64,000 bases of DNA from Microbispora rosea (GCF_900156315.1 NZ_FTNI01000014.1:141980-205979); one strand, 5' to 3'. Numbered from the stretch's first letter, positions 8,186-17,498 are shown. Notes: a model not told the origin generated them from the letters alone. Made by a program: numbers and translations.

Positions 8186-9307
8186 GTGGATACGCAGGCT
8201 CTCAAGGACAGCTGGCACCTTGTCTCCCGATCGGGCGACCAGGTGCCGCTGTACTTCTACTCGGTTCTTTTCCTGATGAACCCGGACGTACGGGACATGT
8301 TCCCGGTGTCGATGGCGCGTCAGCGCGACAAGCTCGTGGGCGCACTGGGCAAGGTCATCAGCAACGTCGACAGGATCGAGGAGGTCGTCCCGGTCCTGCA
8401 GCAGCTCGGCCGCGACCACCGCAAGTTCGCGGTGAACTCGACGCACTACCCCGCCGTCGGCCAGGCGCTGCTCGCCACGCTCGAGCACTTCCTGGGCGAT
8501 CGGTGGACCCCTGCGCTCGCGCACGACTGGACGCAGGCCTACAACCTCGTCGCCCAAGTGATGATCGACGCCGCGAACGACTCGTCGAAGGTCTCCCCGC
8601 CCTGGTGGGAGGCGGAGATCCTCAGCCACGAGATGCGCACCCTCGGCATCGCCGTCATCCGCGCGCGGCTGAACTACCAGTACCCCTTCCGGCCGGGTCA
8701 GTCGGCGTCGATCTCCTACGCCATGCGCCCGCGCGTCTGGCGGTTCTACTCGTTCGCCAACGCGCCGCGTCAGGACAACACGATCGACCTGCACGTACGC
8801 ATGGTCGACGGCGGCGTGCTCAGCTCCGCGCTCGTCATGGGCGCGCGGCGTGGCGAGATGCTGCGCGTGGGGGCGGCGGTGGGCGAACGGCTCACGCTCA
8901 CCGCGGACGTCCAGGGCGACCTGCTGATGATCGCGGGCGGCACCGGCCTCGCGCCGCTCAAGGGGCTCGTGGAGCAGATCGCCTACGAGGGCCCGACGCG
9001 CAGGGTGGACCTCGTCGTCGGCGCCCGGCACTCCAGGGACCTGTACGACTACGAGGCGCTGGCCAAGATGGCCGCCGAGCACCCCTGGCTCAACGTCGTG
9101 CCGGTCGTCTCCCACGACCCCTTCTATCGGGGCACCCGCGGCTACGCCGTGGACGTCGCGCTGCAGGGATGGCGTGGTCAGCACGTCTACGTCTGCGGCT
9201 CGGAGGAGATGGCGCAGGCCACCGTCGGACGGCTGCTGGACGCCGGCGTGCCGACCGAGCAGATCCACTTCGACGAGTTCACGAGCGACAAGGGTCGGGA
9301 GTCATGA
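8186..9307 (+). CDS. Flavohaemoglobin-type globin-reductase
   Basis: The 373-residue protein joins a globin domain (residues 1-135) to a ferredoxin-NADP reductase-like module. The proximal haem His is in RDHRKFAVNSTHYPAVG. The FAD-binding motif is RFYSFANAPR (RxYS type), the NAD(P)H phosphate loop is IAGGTGLAPLKGLV, and the C-terminal nucleotide site is VYVCGSEEMAQATV. Classical flavohaemoglobins turn NO plus O2 into nitrate. This domain order fits that role, although the globin part is divergent from Hmp. The GTG at 8186 directly follows the stop of the truncated globin gene, and the end overlaps the next gene by ATGA. The tight coupling suggests shared expression. Confidence 0.88.
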   Translation: MDTQALKDSWHLVSRSGDQVPLYFYSVLFLMNPDVRDMFPVSMARQRDKLVGALGKVISNVDRIEEVVPVLQQLGRDHRKFAVNSTHYPAVGQALLATLEHFLGDRWTPALAHDWTQAYNLVAQVMIDAANDSSKVSPPWWEAEILSHEMRTLGIAVIRARLNYQYPFRPGQSASISYAMRPRVWRFYSFANAPRQDNTIDLHVRMVDGGVLSSALVMGARRGEMLRVGAAVGERLTLTADVQGDLLMIAGGTGLAPLKGLVEQIAYEGPTRRVDLVVGARHSRDLYDYEALAKMAAEHPWLNVVPVVSHDPFYRGTRGYAVDVALQGWRGQHVYVCGSEEMAQATVGRLLDAGVPTEQIHFDEFTSDKGRES

Positions 9308-9957
9308 CGGCAGAGACGCCTTGGGGAAGCCCGGCGAGCGAGCGCCAGCCCCTCACCCCGGATCGGGTACGCAAGCAGGACTTCACGCGCACCTCGCTCG
9401 GGCGCCGCGGCTACAGCGAGGACGAGGTGCGCTCGTTCCTCTATCGCGTCGCGGAGGACATGGCGGCCAGCGACAAGGAGAAGGCCGACCTGCGGGCGTA
9501 CATCGACCGCATGAAGCAGTGGTACAAGGAACACGGCATGAACCCGGAACAGGCCGCCGCGTCCCAGACCCTGAGCGTCGACGCCATCAACATCCTGTCC
9601 CGCGCCCAGCAGACCGCCGACGCGCAGATCGCGGAGGCGGAGGACTACGCGCGCCGCATCGTGAGCCAGGCCCGCCGGCAGTACGAGGAACTCCTGATGG
9701 AGGCGCAGCGGCAGGCCGAGGAGGCCGCCAACCAGGCGGTCGGCGCCTACCGCGCCTCGGGCAACGGGCTGCAGAGCGCCGAGGCCGAGGAGCTGGAGCG
9801 CAGGATCGCCTACCTGCGCACGTTCGCGGACGTCACGCAGGTGCAGTTGCGGGCGGTCCTGGAGGGACTGGCACACGAGGTCGACAAGCTCGGCCACGTG
9901 CCGGACCAGGCCAAGCAACTGGCGGGCGGCTCCCCGTCACCCTCGGTGTACGGATAA
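9304..9957 (+). CDS. DivIVA-domain coiled-coil protein
   Basis: The 217-residue product has a DivIVA-like N-terminus (LTPDRVRKQDFTRTSLGRRGYSEDEVRSFLYRVAEDM, residues 17-53), the membrane-curvature-binding module. Long Ala/Glu/Arg coiled coils follow (AQIAEAEDYARRIVSQARRQ, EAQRQAEEAANQA). It lacks the long tail of the polar-growth DivIVA and is shorter, so it is a DivIVA-domain paralogue. It starts within the stop of the flavohaemoglobin gene (ATGA), so it is translationally coupled to the two globins. That coupling is unexpected for a cell-pole scaffold. A shared job, such as placing the globin complex at the membrane, is only inference. Confidence 0.88.
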   Translation: MTAETPWGSPASERQPLTPDRVRKQDFTRTSLGRRGYSEDEVRSFLYRVAEDMAASDKEKADLRAYIDRMKQWYKEHGMNPEQAAASQTLSVDAINILSRAQQTADAQIAEAEDYARRIVSQARRQYEELLMEAQRQAEEAANQAVGAYRASGNGLQSAEAEELERRIAYLRTFADVTQVQLRAVLEGLAHEVDKLGHVPDQAKQLAGGSPSPSVYG

Positions 9958-9989
9958 CCGCCCGCCGCCCTCCTGTCGGGGGAGGAGGT

Positions 9990-11660
9990 TTACGACAGCG
10001 TGCCGGAAGAGCTCGTGTGCAGCGTGACCGAACCGGCCGGGGTGTGAACGATCAGAGTGCGTCCTGAGCAGCTGACCTCCGGCCGGTCGGTTCCGGGCAC
10101 CACCACGGTCAGCAGCGACTGCGCCACGGGCGAGACGATCACCGAGGCCGGTTCCCTGCGCATGTAGGCCGGCGAGACCCAGCCCTGGTAGGGCGAGGTC
10201 TGCCCGCGCACCACCCGCTGGCCGCCGACGGGCTTGCATGACGGCATCGCGAGCTGGACGATCGACGCCCTCCACTCGCCGTCGCCCACCACGACCCGTC
10301 CACCCGAGTCGGACACGACCTTCAGCCTGGGATCGAGGTGCCACAGGTTCTGGAGTTTGCCGCCGCCGCTGTCGAGCACCGCCATCACGTCCTCGCGGTG
10401 GTTCACCAGCACCGACCGCTTGCGCGGCACGCCGTACGCCTTGTCGGTGAACGTGAACGCCTGCCGGTCCTTGTGCACGGACTTGGACACCAGGGCGGTG
10501 GGGGTGTGCCCGCGGAACTTCCTGCCCACGAGGATCGGCACGTTGTGCGCCTCCGGGCTCAGCGTCCACCGCCGGTAGGGCGTGTTCTCGTACGAGACGA
10601 AGCCCGCCTCGGTGAGGATCGAGCGGCCCTGGGCGTAGTAGGTCACGCCCATGTGGTCCTCGTGGCCGTGGAACTTCAGCGCCGGCCCGAATCGGATCGA
10701 GTAGTAGGCCGACTTGGGGTCGTTCCAGGCGGTGCGGCCGAAGACGTAACCGGCGTTGAAGACCTGCACGGTCGAGGCGGCGTGGTCGAAGGCGGCCGGC
10801 TGGACGTCGGCGGGACCGTCGCCGATCGGCACCATGTAGCCGTTGGGCTGAGTGGCGGCGCTGATGTGCCGCGGCAGGCTCTCCCAGCGGATGGCCAGCG
10901 CCGCGGGAACCTTCATCTTGCAGTCCTTGATCGTGTCGACCGCCACCCTGAGCCGGTCGTGCACGTAGATGGCGTAACGCGGCGCCTGCTCGCGCAGCGC
11001 GCCCTGCCCGTCGATGTCGAGCTTCATCGACTTGACCATGCGGCTCACGGCGAGGTTCTTCCACGTCGCGTTGCCGTAGCGGCAGCCGATGCGCAGCAGG
11101 CCGATGTCCTGGTCGAGCCCGTGGTTGTGGCCGAGTTCGTAGTTCTTGGGGTCCGACAGCAGCTTCGCGTGCAGGGCCAGGCTCTTCTTCAGCCAGTCGG
11201 CCTTCACGTACCTGCTCAGGCACACCAGGGCGGGGGCGCGCAGCGCGATCGGATGCTCGGCCCAGGCGTACGGGCTGGTCGTGCGCCCGCCGTACGGGTT
11301 GTCCTCCACCCAGTCCTTGGCGATCTCCTCGGCCCTGCTGAGGTAGTCGTCCTCGCCGGTCGCCTCGTAGTCGGCCACGAGCCGGCCCATCCATCGCAGC
11401 GACTGGAACACCATCTGCCAGGACCGGTTCTTGTACGGGTCCGTGCGCCAGTTGACGTTCTCGCCCACCGTGACCGCGGGCAGGCCGAGGAAGGACAGCT
11501 TGCCGCTCATGACGTCGCCGGAGGTGGGGGTGGCGGGCAGCCAGTCCCCCTGGCATTCCGGGGTGCGGTGCGGCGCCCGTGCCTGGGCGGGGGCGGCGAC
11601 GGTGAGCGCGGTCAGCGGGAGGACGGCCACCAGAGAGAGGGCTGAGAGGCGGCGGAACAC
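9990..11660 (-). CDS. Secreted heparinase II/III-like polysaccharide lyase
   Basis: The protein (556 aa from the chosen start) has a clear Sec signal peptide (FRRLSALSLVAVLPLTALTVAAPAQA). An alpha-toroid domain follows with NHGLDQDIGLLRIGC, as in alginate and heparin lyases, then a beta-sandwich heparinase II/III domain with KFHGHEDHMGVTYYAQGRSI, where His and Tyr residues bind metal and substrate in the family. It likely cleaves a uronic-acid polysaccharide outside the cell. The frame is open further upstream, but the GTG at 11660 has GGAAGG eight bases before it and places the signal peptide at the N-terminus. It is a single gene, convergent with the DivIVA gene. Confidence 0.82.
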   Translation of the reverse strand: MFRRLSALSLVAVLPLTALTVAAPAQARAPHRTPECQGDWLPATPTSGDVMSGKLSFLGLPAVTVGENVNWRTDPYKNRSWQMVFQSLRWMGRLVADYEATGEDDYLSRAEEIAKDWVEDNPYGGRTTSPYAWAEHPIALRAPALVCLSRYVKADWLKKSLALHAKLLSDPKNYELGHNHGLDQDIGLLRIGCRYGNATWKNLAVSRMVKSMKLDIDGQGALREQAPRYAIYVHDRLRVAVDTIKDCKMKVPAALAIRWESLPRHISAATQPNGYMVPIGDGPADVQPAAFDHAASTVQVFNAGYVFGRTAWNDPKSAYYSIRFGPALKFHGHEDHMGVTYYAQGRSILTEAGFVSYENTPYRRWTLSPEAHNVPILVGRKFRGHTPTALVSKSVHKDRQAFTFTDKAYGVPRKRSVLVNHREDVMAVLDSGGGKLQNLWHLDPRLKVVSDSGGRVVVGDGEWRASIVQLAMPSCKPVGGQRVVRGQTSPYQGWVSPAYMRREPASVIVSPVAQSLLTVVVPGTDRPEVSCSGRTLIVHTPAGSVTLHTSSSGTLS

Positions 11661-11790
11661 GCCGGATTCCTTCCGAGATCGAATTGGGAGCCGCTCATGC
11701 TGTCCGAATTCTGGTTGTCTGGTCAAGTCACTCTGGTTACAAGTGCACAACTGCTCACAAAAGCCACCCTGAGCCGGGCCGGCCGGATCA

Positions 11791-12231
11791 TCAGGTGCCT
11801 GCGGCCAACCCGGCGACGAGGTCGTCGACCATGTCCAAGGCGATCACGCTGTCGAGCGGGTTGGAATAGTTGCGCGACCAGGTGATCAGCCCGTCGCGCA
11901 CTCTGGCGACCATGACGACCTGGGACGTGAACTGCTTGCCCGTCGCGGTGACCCGGCCCCGCAGCCGGTACTCGGCTATCACCGTCTCGGGATCGGTCGT
12001 CCGGTGAATCTCGACGTCGTCCACCGACTCGAACCTCTGGAGCCGGGCACCCGCTCTGAGATGGGCGCGGAAGGTCTCCCGGCCCTGCTCTCCTTGGGAG
12101 ATGCCGGGCAGTTGGAACGGGAACTCGAAGACGGCGTCCTCGGCGAACAGATCGGCCATCTCCTCACAAGGCCCGGAGGCGGTCAGGCGGAGGAGCCGGG
12201 CGACGACGTCGTACGCGGCGAGAACAGACAT
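11791..12231 (-). CDS. SnoaL/NTF2-like protein
   Basis: The 146-residue protein has the SnoaL-like (NTF2) cone fold pattern: an N-terminal helix (VARLLRLTASGPCEEMADLFAEDAVFEFPF), then strands such as ETVIAEYRLRGRV and FTSQVVMVARVRDGLITWSRNYSNP. Members are polyketide cyclases, isomerases or ligand-binding proteins, and the substrate here cannot be told. The gene is divergent from a TetR regulator with a pair of tandem palindromes between them, so it is the likely target of that regulator. Confidence 0.82.
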   Translation of the reverse strand: MSVLAAYDVVARLLRLTASGPCEEMADLFAEDAVFEFPFQLPGISQGEQGRETFRAHLRAGARLQRFESVDDVEIHRTTDPETVIAEYRLRGRVTATGKQFTSQVVMVARVRDGLITWSRNYSNPLDSVIALDMVDDLVAGLAAGT

Positions 12232-12251
12232 GGCATACTCCCGAATTATTC

Positions 12252-12296
12252 GGGGCGAGTGCCCCGCTTATTTCGAAGATACGGGGCAAGCGCCCC
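12252..12296. promoter_or_regulatory. Tandem TetR-type operators
   Basis: Two near-identical palindromes, ggggcgagtgcccc (12252-12265) and ggggcaagcgcccc (12283-12296), have centres 31 bases apart, about three helical turns. They sit between the divergent SnoaL and TetR genes, where an autoregulating TetR dimer would bind both. Confidence 0.6.
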
Positions 12297-12321
12297 GGTT
12301 GTCCAGGTGGAAGGAAGAGGC

Positions 12322-12864
12322 ATGCGGGCCGATGCGCGAAGGAACAGAGCGCGGATCCTGGAGGCGGCGGGCCAGGCCTTCGCCGCCGAGGGCCTGGGCG
12401 TGTCGCTTGATGAGATAGCGCGCCGCGCGGAGGTGGGCCCGGGCACCGTTCACCGGCATTTCCCCACCAAGGAGGCGCTCTACGAGGCCGTCATCGCCAA
12501 CCACCTGGAGCAACTGATCGTGCAAGCACGCGAGGCGCTGGCGGCCGACCGAGCCGGGTCGGCGTTCTTTCCCTTCCTCCGGCGGCTTGTCGGCGAGGCC
12601 GGCGCCAAGCAGGACCTCACGGACGCGCTCGCTGGAGCCGGTGTGACCCTGACCGACGCCACCCGGCAGACGGCCGTCCGCCTGCAACAGATCTTCGCCG
12701 AGCTTCTGGCCTGTGCCCAGAAGGCGGGTGTGGTGCGCAACGATGTGGACGGCGAAGACGTGCAGGCCATCGTCGTGGCCGCGGTCACCGGCGAACGCCG
12801 CCGCGCCGACCGCGCCCGCCCCGGCCGCCTTGCCGACCTCGTACTGGACGGCCTGCGCCCGTAG
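12322..12864 (+). CDS. TetR-family transcriptional regulator
   Basis: The 180-residue protein has a TetR helix-turn-helix (RNRARILEAAGQAFAAEGLGVSLDEIARRAEVGPGTVHRHFPTKEALYEAV, residues 6-57) and a helical C-terminal ligand domain (FLRRLVGEAG, LQQIFAELLACAQKAGVVR). The ATG at 12322 follows GGAAGGAAGAGG and leaves the DNA-binding domain intact. It is divergent from the SnoaL-like gene, and the gap carries two matching palindromes. It probably represses both itself and that gene until a small ligand binds. Confidence 0.88.
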   Translation: MRADARRNRARILEAAGQAFAAEGLGVSLDEIARRAEVGPGTVHRHFPTKEALYEAVIANHLEQLIVQAREALAADRAGSAFFPFLRRLVGEAGAKQDLTDALAGAGVTLTDATRQTAVRLQQIFAELLACAQKAGVVRNDVDGEDVQAIVVAAVTGERRRADRARPGRLADLVLDGLRP

Positions 12865-12939
12865 CGCTGGCCTGAATCGTGCGGGAAGTGGCCGTGCGGC
12901 TGCTCGCGCCCGGCCTCCGCGCTCTGCCAACCTGGAGCC

Positions 12940-13539
12940 ATGCCGGCTCCGTTCTCAGAGACGTTCCCCGAGACACCCGCCGCGACGGCCGCGCTCGCCG
13001 TCGCCACCCGCTTCTGCCCGCCCGCGCTGCTCAACCACTCGATCAGGGCCTACCTGTGGGGCGCCGGCTACGCCCGGGCGCACGGGATCGGCTTCGACGA
13101 CGAGCTGTACTACGTGTCCTCGCTGCTCCACGACATCGGGCTGACCGAGACCTTCGACAGCCATGCGGTGCCGTTCGAGGAGGCGGGGGGACGTCTCGCC
13201 TGGGTCTTCGGCATGGCCGCCGGGTGGTCGCCCGAGAGGTCCGCGCGGGCCGAGGAGATCGTCGTCGTCCACATGCGCGATCCGGTCGCCGCGTCCGAGG
13301 ACCCGGAGTCGCACCTGCTGCAGGTGGCCACGTCGTGGGACGTGTCGGGACAGCGCCCCGGGGAGTTCCCGGCGGACGCCCGTGCCGCCGTGCTCGCGCG
13401 CCATCCCCGGCTCGGGTTCGGCGCGGAGTTCATCGCCGCCTTCGAGGAGCAGACGCGGCGCAAGCCGGGCTGCGCGGCGGCCTGCTCCGTCACGGAAGGC
13501 ATCGGCGCCCGGATCGCCGCCAACCCGCTTGACGCCTGA
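12940..13539 (+). CDS. HD-domain hydrolase
   Basis: The 199-residue protein carries an HD metal-binding domain: NHSIRAYLWGAGYARA provides the first His, and YVSSLLHDIGLTETFD the HD pair. A later acidic residue such as in ATSWDVSG could complete the site. The overall pattern resembles the cyanamide hydratase and related HD phosphohydrolases. The substrate is unknown. It is a single gene following the TetR gene by 75 bases and ends in a terminator. Confidence 0.82.
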   Translation: MPAPFSETFPETPAATAALAVATRFCPPALLNHSIRAYLWGAGYARAHGIGFDDELYYVSSLLHDIGLTETFDSHAVPFEEAGGRLAWVFGMAAGWSPERSARAEEIVVVHMRDPVAASEDPESHLLQVATSWDVSGQRPGEFPADARAAVLARHPRLGFGAEFIAAFEEQTRRKPGCAAACSVTEGIGARIAANPLDA

Positions 13540-13573
13540 ACGCCCTCGCCCGCGCGAGGCCGACGGGGCGTTC
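13538..13573. terminator. Hairpin between convergent genes
   Basis: The stem gaacgccc/gggcgttc (13538-13545 with 13566-13573) has an inner G+C-rich hairpin. It starts at the stop of the HD gene and faces the convergent ABM gene, so it may serve both strands. There is no clear U-run. Confidence 0.5.
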
Positions 13574-13592
13574 GGACGTCAATGGGCCCGGC

Positions 13593-13985
13593 TCAGCCGT
13601 CCTGCTTGGGGCCGGTGCTCTCCACGACCTCGAACGTCCACAGCTCCGAGTCGGTCGCGGCCGGGCCGCCCTGCCCGTGCCCGTGTCCGTGCCCGTGTCC
13701 CTGGGTCTGCCCGTGTCCGTGACCCTGCGCGCCGGCCTCGGCGGCGGCCTGCGCGTGCCCCGCCTGGAACGCCCGACTCTCCTGCCAGCGCCGGAAGTCC
13801 TCCTCGCTGCGCCAGCGGGTGTAGACGAGGTAGCGGTCGCTGCCCTCCACCGGCCGCAACAGCTCGAACCACTCGAACCCGTCGGCCGACTCCACCATCC
13901 CGGCCCGGCTGGCGAACCGCTTCTCCAGCTCGCGCCGCATCTCCTCGGGCACCGTCAGCACATTGATCTTCACGACCGAAGGCAC
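13593..13985 (-). CDS. ABM-domain monooxygenase-like protein with His-Gly repeat
   Basis: The 130-residue protein has a ferredoxin-like ABM domain (VKINVLTVPEEMRRELEKR, FEWFELLRPVEGSDRYLVYTRW), close to the actinobacterial haem-oxygenase-like/antibiotic-biosynthesis-monooxygenase proteins. Between this and the C-terminal strand (SELWTFEVVEST) lies an insert rich in His-Gly pairs (GHGHGQTQGHGHGHGHGQG), encoded by 6-bp tandem repeats at about 13672-13728. A His-rich loop of this kind can bind metal. The GTG at 13985 has GGGGAG five bases upstream. It is divergent from the FAH-gltX operon. A haem-degrading or metal-handling job is inference. Confidence 0.8.
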   Translation of the reverse strand: MPSVVKINVLTVPEEMRRELEKRFASRAGMVESADGFEWFELLRPVEGSDRYLVYTRWRSEEDFRRWQESRAFQAGHAQAAAEAGAQGHGHGQTQGHGHGHGHGQGGPAATDSELWTFEVVESTGPKQDG

Positions 13986-14069
13986 ATGAACTCCCCGTAG
14001 CGCTCGACTCCAACTGTCATCAGACCACCTTAAGTACGCCACCGTGGGATACCCCACTAGGCTCGTGAC

Positions 14070-14840
14070 GTGCGTATCGCGAGGTTCTCGATGGGCGACC
14101 AGGTCGCCTTCGGCGTGGTGGAAGAAGGCGGGCAGGTCATCGCCCGCATCGGCGGCCATCCCTTCCACGGGGTGGATTTCACCGGCGAGCGGTTCCCGGT
14201 CGCCGAGGTCCGCCTGATCGCCCCCATGCTGCCCAGCAAGATCATCGCTATCGGCAAGAACTACGCCGACCATGCCAGGGAGATGGGTGGCGAGCCCCCG
14301 GCGGAGCCGGTCGTGTTCCTCAAGCCCAACACGACCGTGATCGGGCCGTCGGAGGCGATCGCCTACCCGGGGAAGCTGTCGGAGCGGGTCGACTACGAGG
14401 GCGAGCTGGCCGTGGTGATCGGCCGGCTGTGTCGTGACGTCCCCGCCGAGCGCGCGGGCGAGGTCGTCTTCGGATACACCTGCGCCAACGACGTGACCGC
14501 ACGCGACCTGCAGGCCAGGGACGGCCAGTGGACCAGGGCCAAGGGCTTCGACACGTTCTGCCCGCTCGGTCCCTGGATCGAGACCGAACTCGACCCGGCC
14601 GACCTGGCGATCACCACCACGCTCAACGGCGAGGTCAGGCAGAGCGCCCGCACCTCCCTCCTGCTGCACGACATCCCCGCGCTCATCGCGTACGTGAGCG
14701 CGGTCATGACCCTGCTGCCCGGCGACGTCATCCTGACCGGCACGCCCGCCGGGGTGGGCCCGATGTCCGTGGGCGACGAGGTCGGCGTCTCCATCGAAGG
14801 AATCGGAACTCTCACTAACCGGGTGATCTCACGTGACTAG
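14070..14840 (+). CDS. Fumarylacetoacetate hydrolase family protein
   Basis: The 256-residue protein is an FAH-family hydrolase or decarboxylase acting on 2-keto acids with Mg2+. Motifs include [26 protein letters not shown] and the metal ligands in [12 protein letters not shown] (E-x-E). Later come [25 protein letters not shown] and [11 protein letters not shown]. It starts at GTG 14070. Its stop overlaps the GTG of gltX by eight bases, so the two are translationally coupled. The same pairing occurs in other actinomycetes, so it is likely part of the conserved core. The exact substrate is not known. Confidence 0.88.
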   Translation: MRIARFSMGDQVAFGVVEEGGQVIARIGGHPFHGVDFTGERFPVAEVRLIAPMLPSKIIAIGKNYADHAREMGGEPPAEPVVFLKPNTTVIGPSEAIAYPGKLSERVDYEGELAVVIGRLCRDVPAERAGEVVFGYTCANDVTARDLQARDGQWTRAKGFDTFCPLGPWIETELDPADLAITTTLNGEVRQSARTSLLLHDIPALIAYVSAVMTLLPGDVILTGTPAGVGPMSVGDEVGVSIEGIGTLTNRVISRD

Positions 14841-16197
14841 GGTGCGCTTCGCCCCTTCGCCCACCGGCATGTTCCACGTCGGCGGCGCCCGCTCGGCGCT
14901 GTTCAACTGGGCGATCGCCGAGCAGTCCGGCGGCACGTTCGTGCTGCGCATCGAGGACACGGACGCGGCACGCAACCGGCCCGAGTGGACCGAGGGCATC
15001 ATCTCGGCCCTCGCCTGGATCGGCATCAACGGCGACTCGCCGCACTTCGAGGGGCCCTACTTCCAGTCCGCCTACGAGCAGCAGCACCGCGACGCCGCGG
15101 CCAAGCTGCTCAAGGACGGCAAGGCCTACCACTGCACCTGTACGCGCGACGACGTGAAGGCCAGGACCGGCTCGGAGCACCAGGGCTACGACGGCCACTG
15201 CCGCGACCGCGGCCTGACCGAGGGCGCCGTGCGGTTCCGTACGCCCGACGAGGGCGTGACGGTCGTGGACGACAAGGTCCGCGGGCGGGTGGAGTTCCCC
15301 AACTCGGCGATGGAGGACTTCGTCATCGTTCGCGGGGACGGCTCGCCGCTGTTCATCCTCGCCAACGTCGTGGACGACATGGAGATGCGCATCAGCCATG
15401 TCGTACGGGCCGAGGAGCACCTGTCGAACACGCCCAAACAGCAGCTCCTGTGGAAGGCGCTGGGCGCGGAGCCGCCGGTCTGGGCGCACGTGCCGGTAAT
15501 CGTCAACGAGAAGCGGCAGAAGCTGTCCAAGCGCCGCGACAAGGTCGCCCTGGAGTCCTACCGCGACGAGGGCTACCTCGCCGAGGCGATGGTCAACTAC
15601 CTGATGCTGCTCGGCTGGGGGCCCGGCGACGACCGCGAGATCATGCCGTGGTCGGAGATGATGCCGCTGTTCCGGCTGGAGGACGTGAACCAGGCGCCGG
15701 CGTTCTTCGACGAGAAGAAGCTGCGGGCCTTCAACGGCGAGTACATCAGGGCGCTGCCCCGCGAGGTGTTCGTCGCCCGCTGCGAGCCGTGGCTCGACCC
15801 GTCGTGGGACCGCTCGGTGTTCGACCGCGTGGCCGACCTGGTGCAGACCCGGGTCGCCGTGCTGTCCGAGGTCACCGCCAACGTCGACTTCCTGTTCCTC
15901 GACGAGCCCGTCTTCGACCAGGCGTCCTGGGACAAGGCGATGAAGGCGGGCGCTGCCGAGATCCTGGCCGGGTACGCCGAGCGGCTGGAGACGGTCAGCT
16001 GGGACCCCGAGTCGCTCAAGACGGCCCTGGAGGAGGTCGGCCTCGCTCACGGGCTCAAGCTCGGCAAGGCGCAGGCCCCCGTCCGTGTGGCGATCACCGG
16101 CCGGACCGTGGGCCTGCCGCTGTTCGAGTCGATCGAGGTGCTCGGTCGCGAGCGCTCGCTCCACCGGGTGCGCGCGGCCCTCGCCAGGCTGGCCTGA
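14833..16197 (+). CDS. gltX: Glutamyl-tRNA synthetase
   Basis: GltX (454 aa) charges tRNA-Glu, and in many actinobacteria also tRNA-Gln for later transamidation. The class I signatures are visible: the HIGH-like [21 protein letters not shown] at the N-terminus and KLSKRRDKV, the KMSKS-like loop. The C-terminal anticodon-binding domain ends [18 protein letters not shown] at 14833 overlaps the preceding stop. The coding tRNA-Glu and tRNA-Gln genes lie 4 kb downstream. The 3' end overlaps the convergent MATE gene by about 100 bases. Confidence 0.95.
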   Translation: MTRVRFAPSPTGMFHVGGARSALFNWAIAEQSGGTFVLRIEDTDAARNRPEWTEGIISALAWIGINGDSPHFEGPYFQSAYEQQHRDAAAKLLKDGKAYHCTCTRDDVKARTGSEHQGYDGHCRDRGLTEGAVRFRTPDEGVTVVDDKVRGRVEFPNSAMEDFVIVRGDGSPLFILANVVDDMEMRISHVVRAEEHLSNTPKQQLLWKALGAEPPVWAHVPVIVNEKRQKLSKRRDKVALESYRDEGYLAEAMVNYLMLLGWGPGDDREIMPWSEMMPLFRLEDVNQAPAFFDEKKLRAFNGEYIRALPREVFVARCEPWLDPSWDRSVFDRVADLVQTRVAVLSEVTANVDFLFLDEPVFDQASWDKAMKAGAAEILAGYAERLETVSWDPESLKTALEEVGLAHGLKLGKAQAPVRVAITGRTVGLPLFESIEVLGRERSLHRVRAALARLA

Positions 16198-17443
16198 GCA
16201 GGCCGAGCGACAGCGCGGCGCCGGCGGCCATGGCCAGCCAGACTCCCGTGGTGCCCATCCGGGAGCCGAGCAGGAAGGCCAGAGGCAACTGGACGGCGAA
16301 GCCCGCCAGTGTGGCCGCGAGCAGGCCGGCGCCCCGCCCGCCGGCCTGCAGCACGCCGCCGACGGCGATCAGCCCGCCGAAGGGCACGAGATAGAGCGGC
16401 ATGCAGCGCAGGAACCACACGGCCTCCGCGGCCACCGCGGGATCGGCCGTGAACAGGCCCACGGCCGCCGGGGCGAGCGCGTTCAGCACGAGCGAGGCGG
16501 CCAGCCCCGCGGCCAGACCGTACAGCACCACGGGAACGGCCTGATGACGACGTGACGACGGGCCGTCCGCCTCGCCGGCGCGCGAGGTGCGGATCATCGC
16601 CGCCTGGCGGAGGGCGTAGAAGGACATCACCCCGGCCATCATGATCTTCAGGCCGATGCCGTACCCGGCGAGCGCGGCCACACCCTGCCGGCCGACGATG
16701 CCGGTCAGCGCCATGCCCACCAGCGCGCGGGCGAGGAAGTCGCCCGACATGGGCAGCCCGGTGCGCAGGATCGCCGCGGCGTCCGCGCGGTTGACCGAGC
16801 CCCGCCCCGTCCCCGTCCCCGTCCCTGTCTCCGTCCGCAGCCGCCGGACGAGCAGGAGGGCGGACACGGCCAGCGTGGCCAGGCGGGCCGCCACGGTGGC
16901 CAGCGCGGCTCCCCGCACGCCCAGGCCGAGCCCGTAGATCAGCAGCGGGTCCAGGACGATCACCAGCGCGTTGCACAGCAGGGCGGTCCGCATCGGCGTC
17001 CGGGTGTCGCCGAGTCCCTTGAAGACGCCGTCCGCGAGGTTCTGCGCGTAGAAGACCGGGATCCCGGCGAACGCCACGACGAAATAGCCCGCGGTCAGCC
17101 CCACCGTCACGGGATCGTCGGTGAACAGGCGGGCGATCGGTTCGCGCAGCAGCACGCCGGGCACCGCCACGGCCAGGGCGAAGACGCCCAGCAGCAGCCA
17201 CGCCGTACGGATGACCGGGGTCAGCGGGGCACGACCGTCGCGCCGTCCGACCAGGACCGTCGTGCCCGTCCCGACGCACAGGATCACGCCGAGGGCCAGG
17301 TTCTCTGTCGTGGTGGCGATCGTGACCGCCGCGACGGCCTCGCTGCCGAGGCCGGAGACCCACAGCGTGTCGATCAAACCGACGGCCACCACGGCCGTCA
17401 GGAGTTCGACGTAGACGGGTAGGGCGAGCCTGATCAGGCGCAT
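16094..17443 (-). CDS. MATE-family multidrug efflux transporter
   Basis: The 449-residue membrane protein has about twelve hydrophobic segments in two repeated halves, as in MATE Na+/H+-coupled drug exporters: [24 protein letters not shown] near the N-terminus and [23 protein letters not shown] at the start of the second half. A short Thr-Gly repeat sits in the mid-loop ([13 protein letters not shown]). The chosen ATG at 17443 precedes the first membrane helix. The last 35 residues are Arg/Pro rich and are read antisense to the end of gltX, so the gene may have lost an earlier stop codon. It is divergent from a PadR regulator, its likely controller. Confidence 0.85.
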   Translation of the reverse strand: MRLIRLALPVYVELLTAVVAVGLIDTLWVSGLGSEAVAAVTIATTTENLALGVILCVGTGTTVLVGRRDGRAPLTPVIRTAWLLLGVFALAVAVPGVLLREPIARLFTDDPVTVGLTAGYFVVAFAGIPVFYAQNLADGVFKGLGDTRTPMRTALLCNALVIVLDPLLIYGLGLGVRGAALATVAARLATLAVSALLLVRRLRTETGTGTGTGRGSVNRADAAAILRTGLPMSGDFLARALVGMALTGIVGRQGVAALAGYGIGLKIMMAGVMSFYALRQAAMIRTSRAGEADGPSSRRHQAVPVVLYGLAAGLAASLVLNALAPAAVGLFTADPAVAAEAVWFLRCMPLYLVPFGGLIAVGGVLQAGGRGAGLLAATLAGFAVQLPLAFLLGSRMGTTGVWLAMAAGAALSLGLLRPAWRGPRAPGGASARDRAPRSTRTAAGPRSGR

Positions 17444-17498
17444 GCGTTCCCCTCTAATCGAGATACATCGAATAGAGGTATAACGATACGATGCCTCC
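17444..17498. promoter_or_regulatory. Divergent MATE/padR control region
   Basis: This 55-base gap is A/T rich. It has the dyad tcga-gataca-tcga at 17458-17471 and a possible -10 (tataac, 17479-17484) for the regulator. PadR proteins often bind such short repeats between themselves and a transporter gene. Assignment is inference. Confidence 0.4.

Noticed and set aside
13672..13728. Low-complexity DNA as a sequencing artefact
   Set aside because: The 6-bp repeats keep the reading frame and form a sensible His-Gly insert within a real protein.
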